Positions 7,138 to 13,767 of a stretch of DNA of 30,942 bases are shown in pieces. The notes beneath the pieces were generated by a model. The model had not been told where the DNA came from, ran no database searches, and saw only the letters and a program-made list of their open reading frames with translations. A program made the position numbers and the translations under genes. Positions within the stretch are counted from its first letter, which is position 1, and the number at the start of each line of letters is the position of its first letter. Source of the DNA: Paenibacillus sp. oral taxon 786 str. D14 (GTDB lineage: Bacteria > Bacillota > Bacilli > Paenibacillales > Paenibacillaceae). The DNA is taken from positions 1 to 30,942 of the forward strand of contig NZ_GG695997.1 of NCBI RefSeq assembly GCF_000159955.1, in the 5' to 3' direction.

Positions 7138-8292
7138 TCATTTGAACGAGATCCATACCAGACATTTATCGTCTTCTCTGTTCAGCGGGACGGCATCTTC
7201 GAAGAACAACCGGCTCATCATCTCGCGGTCGAAGTGATGGCTGCAGGTATTTAACTGCTCCTCCAGCCACGCCTGACGTGCCTCTAAGGAATCCTCCTGT
7301 CCATCCATCAACCCGTCGGTGTAGAGGACGAGATGGCCTGGTCCTTCGTAATGTAGAATCTGCGGATGCGTTTCGATTCCATGAAACAAGCCTACGGGCG
7401 GCCCCACTTGATCCAAACGAACGGGTTGCTTATTGTTCGTGTACAGGAGGGCAGGCGGATGTCCGGCATTCACGTATTCGATCACTTTGCGCCGGGTATC
7501 CACCACAAGATAGATGGCGGTGAAATAATATTGAATCAATTTGCTTTCGATATGCAGCTGGATAAAGCGACGGTTTAACTCTTCAATAACCAGCTTCGGT
7601 TCCACATAGGTAAACACGGTATCTTTGAGAACAGAGGAGATGAACATACAGAAGAGGGAAGAAGAAATGCCGTGACCCATCATATCCAGCAGGATCACCG
7701 CATACTTCCCCTCACCAAGCGAGTACCAGGAGTACAAATCTCCTGCCAATTCATAGGAAGGCTTGTATAGGGCATCGATTTCGACCTCCGAATCATGGAT
7801 CGGGGGGCTAAGGACAGCGTTTTGAACAAGCGACGCAAGCTTCAATTCCTCCTGGATGCGCTGATCCCGGTTACGGTGCCAGTCCTTCTCCAGCTTCAGC
7901 CGCAGAGCCAGGCGAATCCGCGCCATCAGCTCCACCTTGTTGATCGGTTTCGTCACATAATCCACAGCTCCGGCATCCAACGCTTCCGCCAGCTTGTGGG
8001 AATCCCCAACGGCCGTGACTACGATAATGGGAATCTCCTTCAGATGCTCGGAGCGCTGCAAAATCCGACAAGCCTGAATCCCGTCCATCTCCGGCATCAT
8101 CATATCCAGCAGGATCAAATCCACATCGGATGGCCCGCTTTCTTCAACCGCATCCAAATTTTTGACGCCGAGCCGCTCGAACATGTCCCGGGCCGAAGTT
8201 ACGGTGACTGTGTTGCGGTAGTTTTCCTTCTTTAAAATCTCACGAATGATCATGGTATTTGTCGGATTGTCGTCAACGATCAATATTCGCAT
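7138..8292 (-). CDS. Response regulator with PP2C phosphatase output (RsbY-like)
   Basis: A 384-residue two-domain protein. The receiver domain (1-125) has the acidic pair Asp7/Asp8, phosphoacceptor Asp63 in LILLDMMMPEMDG, Thr93 and Lys115. A helical linker follows, then a SpoIIE/RsbU-type PP2C domain from about 150 with metal-binding aspartates at Asp185 (AGDLYSW), Asp203 (LLDMMGHG), Asp326 (YTDGLMDG) and Asp374 or Asp375 (NREDDKC). It should dephosphorylate RsbV when the receiver is phosphorylated. This architecture matches RsbY of the Bacillus cereus group rather than B. subtilis RsbU, which has a RsbT-binding N-terminus. The start is the second of two adjacent ATGs (8290-8292), six bases after AAGGAG. 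No cognate kinase is encoded nearby. Confidence 0.9.
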   Translation of the reverse strand: MRILIVDDNPTNTMIIREILKKENYRNTVTVTSARDMFERLGVKNLDAVEESGPSDVDLILLDMMMPEMDGIQACRILQRSEHLKEIPIIVVTAVGDSHKLAEALDAGAVDYVTKPINKVELMARIRLALRLKLEKDWHRNRDQRIQEELKLASLVQNAVLSPPIHDSEVEIDALYKPSYELAGDLYSWYSLGEGKYAVILLDMMGHGISSSLFCMFISSVLKDTVFTYVEPKLVIEELNRRFIQLHIESKLIQYYFTAIYLVVDTRRKVIEYVNAGHPPALLYTNNKQPVRLDQVGPPVGLFHGIETHPQILHYEGPGHLVLYTDGLMDGQEDSLEARQAWLEEQLNTCSHHFDREMMSRLFFEDAVPLNREDDKCLVWISFK

Positions 8293-8342
8293 CATAATCT
8301 CCTTATCCAATGAGACTTAGAAGTGCTATACGAATCATAGTG

Positions 8343-8377
8343 AAAAAAGAAGGAACGGGGCGCTTTCCCGTTCCTTC
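8343..8377 (-). terminator. Intrinsic terminator of the DUF948 gene
   Basis: A perfect 11-base stem pairs GAAGGAACGGG (8349-8359) with CCCGTTCCTTC (8367-8377). On the minus strand it is followed by six T residues (8343-8348). It separates the DUF948 gene from the PP2C-sigB module. Confidence 0.88.
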
Positions 8378-8472
8378 TCGATTCACAATGCGGGCAAGGC
8401 TTGAGTAACATAGTACATTACCCAGTCCATCTTTGGTTGAAACGGCAAATGGAATGGCCGCTTCACGTCCGC

Positions 8473-8976
8473 TTAACTCCGATACTTCTGCCAGACATCG
8501 GCGGCGACATCCACCCATTTGACCCAATTCGCCGATTTACGATTCGTTTCTTGCTCCGGCTGCTCTCCTTCAGCTTGCAGCGGCTGGAGTGAAGGTACAG
8601 AAGTTGCCGGGGCCGGAGATGCCGGAGCTTTACGCTTGGCCGACAGCGGACGGCTGGCGATACGGCGGGCAAGGGCTGCCGAAACCTGCTTTGTTGCCAA
8701 CGTCACTTCACTTAGCACTTCCCCCGCATGTTTAACCGATTCCATCAGCGGGTCAATCTGCTTCATTTTGTGCTGGATATCGCTGGTCAGTTCATTCGCT
8801 TGCCGGACGACCTGCCGGACGTCGCTGCCCAACTCATCGATCGTTTTTTGTACGTCCTTCAATGTTTCGGTGGTTGTCTTCAGCGAATGCTCCGCCGCTT
8901 TCAGCGTTTTGACCAAATAAACGACAAGCACCACAAAAGCCGCCGCAGCCACCGCCACGCTGATCTCCCAAATCAT
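8473..8976 (-). CDS. DUF948 membrane-anchored protein (YtxG-like)
   Basis: A 167-residue protein. One N-terminal membrane segment spans about residues 3-24 (ISVAVAAAAFVVLVVYLV) and is followed by a long amphipathic helix region (KTLKAAEHSLKTTTETLKDVQKTIDELGSDV and on to about 105) that probably forms a coiled coil. A Pro/Ala/Gln/Glu-rich low-complexity linker covers about 110-145 and a short conserved tail, WVKWVDVAADVWQKYR, ends it. This matches DUF948, whose B. subtilis member YtxG is a general-stress (SigB) protein, so its position next to the sigB operon is suggestive, although a terminator separates them. The ATG follows GAGGAACAAGG. The function of the family is unknown. Confidence 0.85.
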   Translation of the reverse strand: MIWEISVAVAAAAFVVLVVYLVKTLKAAEHSLKTTTETLKDVQKTIDELGSDVRQVVRQANELTSDIQHKMKQIDPLMESVKHAGEVLSEVTLATKQVSAALARRIASRPLSAKRKAPASPAPATSVPSLQPLQAEGEQPEQETNRKSANWVKWVDVAADVWQKYRS

Positions 8977-9084
8977 ACCTTGTTCCTCGCTTTCCGTCCT
9001 TGGGCGTTCACCCGTCTTTCCTTAACTATACACGAAAATGGGCGGAAGTGTGCGAAGAACCGTAATTCTATCGACCTTAAATCG

Positions 9085-9130
9085 AAAAAGCCGCTTGGCC
9101 TCCTCCATCCCAAGAACGGGGCCAAACGGC
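9085..9130 (-). terminator. Intrinsic terminator of the NlpC/P60 gene
   Basis: On the minus strand GCCGTTTGGCC (9120-9130) pairs with GGCCAAGCGGC (9090-9100), with one G-U wobble, followed by TTTTT. It starts about ten bases past the stop codon. Confidence 0.82.
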
Positions 9131-9140
9131 ATGATTAGAT

Positions 9141-10160
9141 TTATTTCAGGACGCTGCCGCCAAACATAAAGCGGTAAACCCAGGAGCCGTCGAGCTTGTC
9201 GACGATAACCCCGCCGGATTCATTGGAATACGTGTGCAGGAGCTGGCCGTTGCCAAGATAGATCGCGACGTGGGTAATCCGCTGGCTTTGCTTGTCGATT
9301 CCCTGGTAGGACTTGGCCGAAGAGCCTTTATAGCTCATGAAGAAGACCAGATCGCCGCGCTTCAATTGATCGATGCGATATACGGCCGTTCCATTGCTCT
9401 TTATGTAATCCCCTTGCTTGCGGGAATCCGCAGGAAGCGTAATGCCCAAGGCATCCTTATAGGCTTGTCTTACGAAATCAGAGCAATCAAACGTATTCGT
9501 ATTGCTGCGGCTGGAGCCGTACTCGTACGGAGTGCCGAGGTATTTCATACCGGCCTGAATCACCTGCTCGATTTGCTGGCTAATCCCACTGGAAGGAGCG
9601 GGAGTTGGTGTTGGCTGCGGCGTGCTGGATTGTCCGCCAATTTCCAAATATTTATCTATCGTACTAACGTAACCAATCGTCCCGTCGTTCGTCTGTACTT
9701 TATAGAAATGCTCATTGCTTTGCTCGAGAATCGTTAATGTGGTACCTTTGCGAAGCATCGTGATGACGTTGCCCGAGGTGGACGGTTGATCGCGCAGGTT
9801 GACGCCGTACGTCACCGTTGCCGGCAAATTAAGCAAAGGTTGGGAAGGAGCGGTGTTCACGGCTTCCAGTTGAATGTACTTTTCGTTCGAACTGACGTAA
9901 CCTATGCTCCCATCTTCGGTTTTCACTAGATAGAAATATTTATTGCTTTGATCCAATACGGTGACTTCGGAGCCCTTTTTGAGAAAACCAATCACTTTAC
10001 CCGAAAGGGAAGGTTGGTCACGGAAATTGACTCCGCCGACAATATGGCCTTTGGTGATCGATTGTGAGGTTGCAGTTGCGGCTGATGCCTGATGAGGAAC
10101 AGCTGTATAAGTAGAGAGAAGAATGGCACTCAATAATGTGATCGCTACGCTTCGTTTCAT
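9141..10160 (-). CDS. Secreted SH3-SH3-NlpC/P60 cell-wall endopeptidase
   Basis: A 339-residue exported hydrolase. Residues 1-27 form a Sec signal peptide (MKRS, hydrophobic core, ASA before Ala28). Two tandem bacterial SH3 domains follow at about 36-98 and 114-174; they share the pattern VN(F/L)RDQPSxSGxVI and IGYVS, pointing to internal duplication. A Pro/Thr/Ser linker lies at 178-192. The C-terminal NlpC/P60 domain (about 195-339) has catalytic Cys226 in FDCSDFV and His297 in THVAIYLG, with His309 in LLHTYS as third residue. It should cleave peptidoglycan stem peptides outside the cell. The ATG at 10158-10160 is preferred because it begins a signal peptide; AGGAGG lies 13 bases upstream. 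An in-frame TTG at about 10220, behind a second GGAGG, is too close to its ribosome site. Monocistronic. Confidence 0.9.
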   Translation of the reverse strand: MKRSVAITLLSAILLSTYTAVPHQASAATATSQSITKGHIVGGVNFRDQPSLSGKVIGFLKKGSEVTVLDQSNKYFYLVKTEDGSIGYVSSNEKYIQLEAVNTAPSQPLLNLPATVTYGVNLRDQPSTSGNVITMLRKGTTLTILEQSNEHFYKVQTNDGTIGYVSTIDKYLEIGGQSSTPQPTPTPAPSSGISQQIEQVIQAGMKYLGTPYEYGSSRSNTNTFDCSDFVRQAYKDALGITLPADSRKQGDYIKSNGTAVYRIDQLKRGDLVFFMSYKGSSAKSYQGIDKQSQRITHVAIYLGNGQLLHTYSNESGGVIVDKLDGSWVYRFMFGGSVLK

Positions 10161-10239
10161 GGGTGTTATCCTGCCTCCTAATGTAATAAATCTAGTTGTT
10201 AGCCTGCGTTCCAATCCTCCTTTCTTTGGTCTTGCACCC

Positions 10240-10268
10240 ATTATAGCGATTGTCGAAATTAGTCTAAA
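10240..10268 (-). promoter_or_regulatory. Sigma-A promoter of the NlpC/P60 gene
   Basis: On the minus strand TTTAGA (10263-10268), a 17-base spacer and a perfect TATAAT (10240-10245). The predicted leader is about 75 bases and contains two AGGAGG-like sites. I see no riboswitch-like fold in it. Confidence 0.65.
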
Positions 10269-10310
10269 TCGGTCGAAGATCACTTTATAGGAAAGCGCAT
10301 TCAAAGACAA

Positions 10311-10515
10311 TGGCCCTAGTTTTTACATGTTGAAATTAGAGACACGCGACCTATAAAATCCGGTCGAATGTAACCTATGTAAACACCTCCCGGGCAATAG
10401 CACTGGATTTCTGCAACAAAAGTACCCGATTTCGCATGCAACTGCATCAATTTCATAATAATTCCAATTTATCCAATTTACCTATTTTTTAGGGACAATC
10501 GCCTATTTTTTAGCC
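10311..10515. other. Intergenic region with short direct repeats and no confident gene
   Basis: This gap between the NlpC and CDF genes holds CCTATTTTTTAG twice (10481-10492 and 10502-10513, period 21 bases). A 46-codon minus-strand frame at 10316-10456 has no ribosome site; its sequence is reminiscent of short repeats I recall as dispersed in Paenibacillus genomes, but that is from memory only. Copy number cannot be judged from one window. Confidence 0.4.
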
Positions 10516-10538
10516 AAAAAAACCCGAACAGCGGGCTT
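10516..10538 (-). terminator. Possible terminator of the CDF transporter gene
   Basis: On the minus strand AGCCCG pairs with CGGGTT (stem 10523-10526 with 10532-10535, extended by weak pairs) before seven T residues (10516-10522). The stem is short and lies about 95 bases past the stop. Confidence 0.5.
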
Positions 10539-10631
10539 GGTAAATGTTACCTTAGGCCTGTCCATTCGGGCATGATTTGCCTTGATCCTGATTCTTCGAT
10601 CATCCTTATGACTTCCCGTCCAAATCGAGTC

Positions 10632-11501
10632 CTATCTTTCTTTAGGTTCAACATGGACGTGAACATGCATGACGTTTTGCTTCCTTCTCATCCGTTCCTC
10701 AACCCAGTCGCTGATCTCATGGCTTTCGATAACCGTCAACTGCGGATCCACTTCAATCACGACATCGACCAGCACATGGTTGCCGTGAACCCGGGCCTTT
10801 AAGTCCTTGATCCCTTCCACGCCTTGGGTCCGGGCAATGGTGCTGCGCAGGTCGCCCAGCTCCCTTTCATCAAATCCATCGGTCAGATTATGCGTCGACT
10901 GGCGGAAAATATCCCAGGCGGTTTTGCAAATAAGCAAGCCTACCGCAATCGCGGCAACCACGTCCAGCCACGGCAGCCCGAATTGAGCCCCGATAATCCC
11001 AACCGCTGCGCCCGCACTCACCAGCGCATCCGACAAATTATCCTTGGCCGCCGCCATAAGCGCCTGATTGTTAATTTGTTTGGCCAGTCTCCGATTATAG
11101 ACATAAACCCCGCCCATCGCCAGAGCACAAACGATAGCAACCGCAGCCGACAGGATGTCAGGCTCGTTATGCACACCTTCAACCAACGACCAAACCGCGC
11201 CAAAGATGACTTGAATACCGACCATCGCCATAATAAATGAAGCTACTAATGCAGCAATCGTTTCCGCACGGAAATGGCCGTAAGCATGGTCGGAGTCCGG
11301 CGGCTTCTGTGAGATTTTAAGTCCAATCAGCACCGCCACCGAGGCCACGATATCCGTAAGGTTGTTAAACCCGTCGGCAAGCAGCGCGCTTGAATCAAAC
11401 ACAAACCCGCTGATCAATTTAAAAGCGGACAGCAGTAAATAAGCGGCAATGCTTACCCAAGCCCCGCGTTCCCCTTTGCGTATATCGTCGTAAATATCCA
11501 A
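10632..11501 (-). CDS. Cation diffusion facilitator metal exporter (MneP/MneS-like)
   Basis: The protein has 289 residues from a TTG start at 11499-11501. That start is chosen because GGAGGTG lies six bases upstream and it gives MDIYDDIRKGERGAWVSIAA, the usual family N-terminus. It has six predicted membrane segments and a cytoplasmic C-terminal domain. Transport-site residues occur in LLADGFNNLTDIVASV (TM2) and in AAKDNLSDALVSAG (TM5), an Asp-x3-Asp site. The segment SQKPPDSDHAYGHFRAETIAAL and the C-terminal HVHVHVEPK are also typical. It closely recalls B. subtilis YdfM (MneP) and YeaB (MneS), which export manganese in exchange for protons. TM5 Asp rather than His favours Mn or Fe over Zn, but the substrate is inference. 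Monocistronic. Confidence 0.88.
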   Translation of the reverse strand: MDIYDDIRKGERGAWVSIAAYLLLSAFKLISGFVFDSSALLADGFNNLTDIVASVAVLIGLKISQKPPDSDHAYGHFRAETIAALVASFIMAMVGIQVIFGAVWSLVEGVHNEPDILSAAVAIVCALAMGGVYVYNRRLAKQINNQALMAAAKDNLSDALVSAGAAVGIIGAQFGLPWLDVVAAIAVGLLICKTAWDIFRQSTHNLTDGFDERELGDLRSTIARTQGVEGIKDLKARVHGNHVLVDVVIEVDPQLTVIESHEISDWVEERMRRKQNVMHVHVHVEPKER

Positions 11502-11663
11502 GCCCCGCACCTCCAGACTTCTCCCCGAAGCCAATAACCTACTTCTTCAAACTCTCATTTCTAAAACATCAGAAGCGTTTAATCATCGTAGCAAATCAAC
11601 CCCGTGTAAGTCTAGAGAAACAGTGTTGCCCCCGGGAAAAGCAAGCCTTCATCATTATTCCCG

Positions 11664-11692
11664 TTGTACGCGCATTTAAAAACGTATAAAAT
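11664..11692 (+). promoter_or_regulatory. Candidate sigma-A promoter for the small basic protein gene
   Basis: TTGTAC (11664-11669), 17 bases, then TAAAAT (11687-11692, five of six consensus bases). Transcription would start about 30 bases before the GTG start. Confidence 0.5.
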
Positions 11693-11730
11693 AGGGACAC
11701 CCCCTTTCCAATGTCAAGGAGATGATCAGC

Positions 11731-11919
11731 GTGACGGAAAATGAAGAACCACGTAAAATCGATTTGGCCGAAGCGATGCGCCAAAAACTGCAACAGAAAA
11801 AGCAGCAGCAGCAAAACGGCAACAAACCGGGATTGAAAGACAGTTTTCAAACCAAAACACTGAAGAGCCAAAATAATAAGAAACCGAACAACCAGCGCCG
11901 CCGGACGGGCGGCTCGTAA
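11731..11919 (+). CDS. Small basic hypothetical protein
   Basis: A 62-residue, highly basic, Gln/Lys/Asn-rich protein. A short charged N-terminal helix (IDLAEAMRQKLQQKKQQQQ) is followed by a polar, probably disordered tail ending NNQRRRTGGS. I do not recognise a family; nucleic-acid or ribosome association is conceivable from charge alone. The start is GTG at 11731, nine bases after AAGGAG; the ATG at 11722 abuts the ribosome site. A candidate promoter upstream and a strong shared terminator downstream make a neat single-gene unit, which supports it being real. Confidence 0.7.
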   Translation: MTENEEPRKIDLAEAMRQKLQQKKQQQQNGNKPGLKDSFQTKTLKSQNNKKPNNQRRRTGGS

Positions 11920-11930
11920 GAATCAGCGCA

Positions 11931-11975
11931 AAAAGCCGCACGCAGCAGTTCCGAAGAACTGCCCGTGCGGCTTTT
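11931..11975. terminator. Bidirectional terminator between the small basic gene and the ABC-F gene
   Basis: AAAAGCCGCACG (11931-11942) pairs with CGTGCGGCTTTT (11964-11975), and an inner stem GCAGTTC/GAACTGC (11945-11951 with 11956-11962) closes on a CGAA tetraloop. T-runs exist on both strands, so it can serve the two convergent genes. Confidence 0.92.
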
Positions 11976-11982
11976 GGGTTAT

Positions 11983-13623
11983 TTATTTTACTTCTTCCGG
12001 ATACATCGATTTCCGCAGATTTTGAATCTCTTCGCTCTCCAGATATTCGTCGTATGTCATAACGCGATCAATGATGCCGTTTGGCGTAATTTCAATGATG
12101 CGGTTGGCGATCGTTTGGATGAACTGATGGTCATGCGACGTGAAGAGGATCGTGCCATCAAAGTCGATCAACCCGTTGTTGAGCGCCGTAATCGATTCAA
12201 GATCGAGGTGGTTGGTCGGCTCGTCAAACAACAGCACGTTTGCGCCGTTCAGCATCATTTTGGCCAGCATGCAGCGAACCTTCTCGCCCCCGGACAATAC
12301 GCTCGCTTTCTTCAGCGCTTCTTCGCCGGAGAATAGCATCCGTCCAAGGAAGCCGCGCAGGAACGTTTCGTCCTGATCCTTCGGCGAATATTGGCGCAGC
12401 CATTCCACCAGATTCAGGTCCACCCCATCGAAATAACGGGAGTTGTCCTTCGGAAAATACGCCTGCGAAGTTGTAATCCCCCAGCTGTATTCCCCGCTGT
12501 CGGCTTCCAACTCGCCCATGACGATTTGGAACAACGTTGTTTTCGGCACGCTGTTGGGTCCGACGAAGGCGATTTTGTCGCCTTTGTTTACGACGAAGCT
12601 GACGTTATCCAAGACCTTTTCGCCTTCGATCGTTTTGGTCAGCCCGTCCACGGTCAGCAGCTGCTTGCCCGCTTCACGCTCTGCCTTGAAGTGCAGGAAC
12701 GGATATTTCCGGTTGGACGGACGGATGTCCTCCAGCGTAATTTTCTCGAGCTGCTTCTTCCGCGAGGTCGCTTGCTTCGATTTCGAAGCGTTCGCCGAGA
12801 AACGTTGAATAAAGGCTTGCAGCTCCTTGATCTTCTCTTCCTTCTTCTTGTTGGCGTCCCGCTGCATTTGCAGCGCCAACTGGCTGGATTCGTACCAGAA
12901 GTCGTAGTTGCCGACGTACAACTGGATTTTACCGAAGTCGATATCCGCGATATGCGTACATACCTTATTCAGGAAGTGACGGTCATGGGATACGACGATA
13001 ACGGTGCCTTCGTAGTCCATCAGGAAGTTCTCCAGCCACTGGATCGATTCGAGGTCCAAGTGGTTCGTTGGTTCGTCCAGGAGCAGGTTATTCGGGCGAC
13101 CAAACAACGCTTGCGCCAACAGCACGCGCACCTTCTCGTTGCCGCTCAGCTCGGCCATCTTCTTATCGTGCAGCTCGCGTGGAATGCCAAGGCCAATCAG
13201 CAGCGCCGCTGCATCCGACTCGGCTTCCCAGCCGTTCAACTCAGCGAATTCGCCCTCCAGTTCGCCTGCACGCAGGCCGTCCTCTTCGGAGAAATCGGGT
13301 TTGGCGTACAGCGCATCCTTCTCTTTCATAATCGAATACAACCGGCCGTGACCCATGATCACCGTTTCCAGCACGGGGTACTCGTCGTATTCATAGTGGT
13401 TCTGCTTGAGGACCGCTAAACGTTCGCCCGGCGTCATAAACACTTCGCCTTGGTTGGGCTCGATCTCGCCGGAGAGAATTTTCAGGAACGTCGACTTGCC
13501 CGCCCCGTTGGCCCCGATCAAACCGTAGCAGTTGCCGGGGGTGAATTTTATATTTACATCTTCGAAAAGTGTCCGTTTTCCATACCGGAGCGTCACACCG
13601 TTAGTACTGATCATGTTAGGCAT
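11983..13623 (-). CDS. ABC-F family ATPase (YkpA/YbiT-like) with degenerate second P-loop
   Basis: A 546-residue protein with two ATPase domains and no membrane segments, the layout of ribosome-associated ABC-F factors. Domain 1 has a canonical Walker A (GANGAGKST, about 37-45), a variant signature LSGNEK (159-164) and Walker B LLLDEPTNHLD. A charged linker (about 250-315, rich in Lys and Glu) matches the P-site tRNA interaction motif position. Domain 2 has GPNSVPKTTL at about 355-364, where the invariant P-loop glycine is proline (codon 12544-12546), but an intact LSGGEK signature, Walker B LLFDEPTNHLD and switch His. The start is the ATG at 13621-13623, five bases after AAGGA. ABC-F proteins act on translating ribosomes; antibiotic resistance is not implied. 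Monocistronic, with its own promoter and terminator. Confidence 0.9.
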   Translation of the reverse strand: MPNMISTNGVTLRYGKRTLFEDVNIKFTPGNCYGLIGANGAGKSTFLKILSGEIEPNQGEVFMTPGERLAVLKQNHYEYDEYPVLETVIMGHGRLYSIMKEKDALYAKPDFSEEDGLRAGELEGEFAELNGWEAESDAAALLIGLGIPRELHDKKMAELSGNEKVRVLLAQALFGRPNNLLLDEPTNHLDLESIQWLENFLMDYEGTVIVVSHDRHFLNKVCTHIADIDFGKIQLYVGNYDFWYESSQLALQMQRDANKKKEEKIKELQAFIQRFSANASKSKQATSRKKQLEKITLEDIRPSNRKYPFLHFKAEREAGKQLLTVDGLTKTIEGEKVLDNVSFVVNKGDKIAFVGPNSVPKTTLFQIVMGELEADSGEYSWGITTSQAYFPKDNSRYFDGVDLNLVEWLRQYSPKDQDETFLRGFLGRMLFSGEEALKKASVLSGGEKVRCMLAKMMLNGANVLLFDEPTNHLDLESITALNNGLIDFDGTILFTSHDHQFIQTIANRIIEITPNGIIDRVMTYDEYLESEEIQNLRKSMYPEEVK

Positions 13624-13661
13624 TACCATCCTTTTTTTCATTATCGAACTACTGGCTCAAT

Positions 13662-13670
13662 ATTATAGCA
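13662..13670 (-). promoter_or_regulatory. Extended -10 promoter of the ABC-F gene
   Basis: On the minus strand TGCTATAAT forms a perfect extended -10 element (TATAAT at 13662-13667). No good -35 is seen at 17 bases. It lies about 40 bases before the start codon. Confidence 0.6.
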
Positions 13671-13719
13671 TACATTAGCCCTTAAGTTGAGCATTGTCAG
13701 GATATTGCAGGCTTTGGGC

Positions 13720-13760
13720 AAAAAAATACCTCCAACCTTCCCAAAGGAAGGTCAGAGGTA
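13720..13760 (-). terminator. Intrinsic terminator at the end of the transport/debranching operon
   Basis: On the minus strand TACCTC and ACCTTCC arms (13727-13741) pair with GGAAGGT and GAGGTA (13745-13760), with a small internal loop, followed by seven T residues (13720-13726). It starts eight bases past the debranching-like gene. Confidence 0.88.
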
Positions 13761-13767
13761 GGAGAGC

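Noticed and set aside
10161..10239. A possible riboswitch (c-di-AMP type) in the leader of the NlpC/P60 gene
   Set aside because: Such genes are sometimes under that control, but the 75-base leader is too short and lacks the conserved motifs.
12391..13419. A 342-codon plus-strand open frame
   Set aside because: It lies antisense to the well-supported ABC-F gene, has no recognisable domain, and its composition mirrors the complement of that gene.
11983..13623. ABC-F gene as an antibiotic-resistance determinant
   Set aside because: The sequence resembles the housekeeping YkpA/YbiT-type group and has no resistance-gene context.
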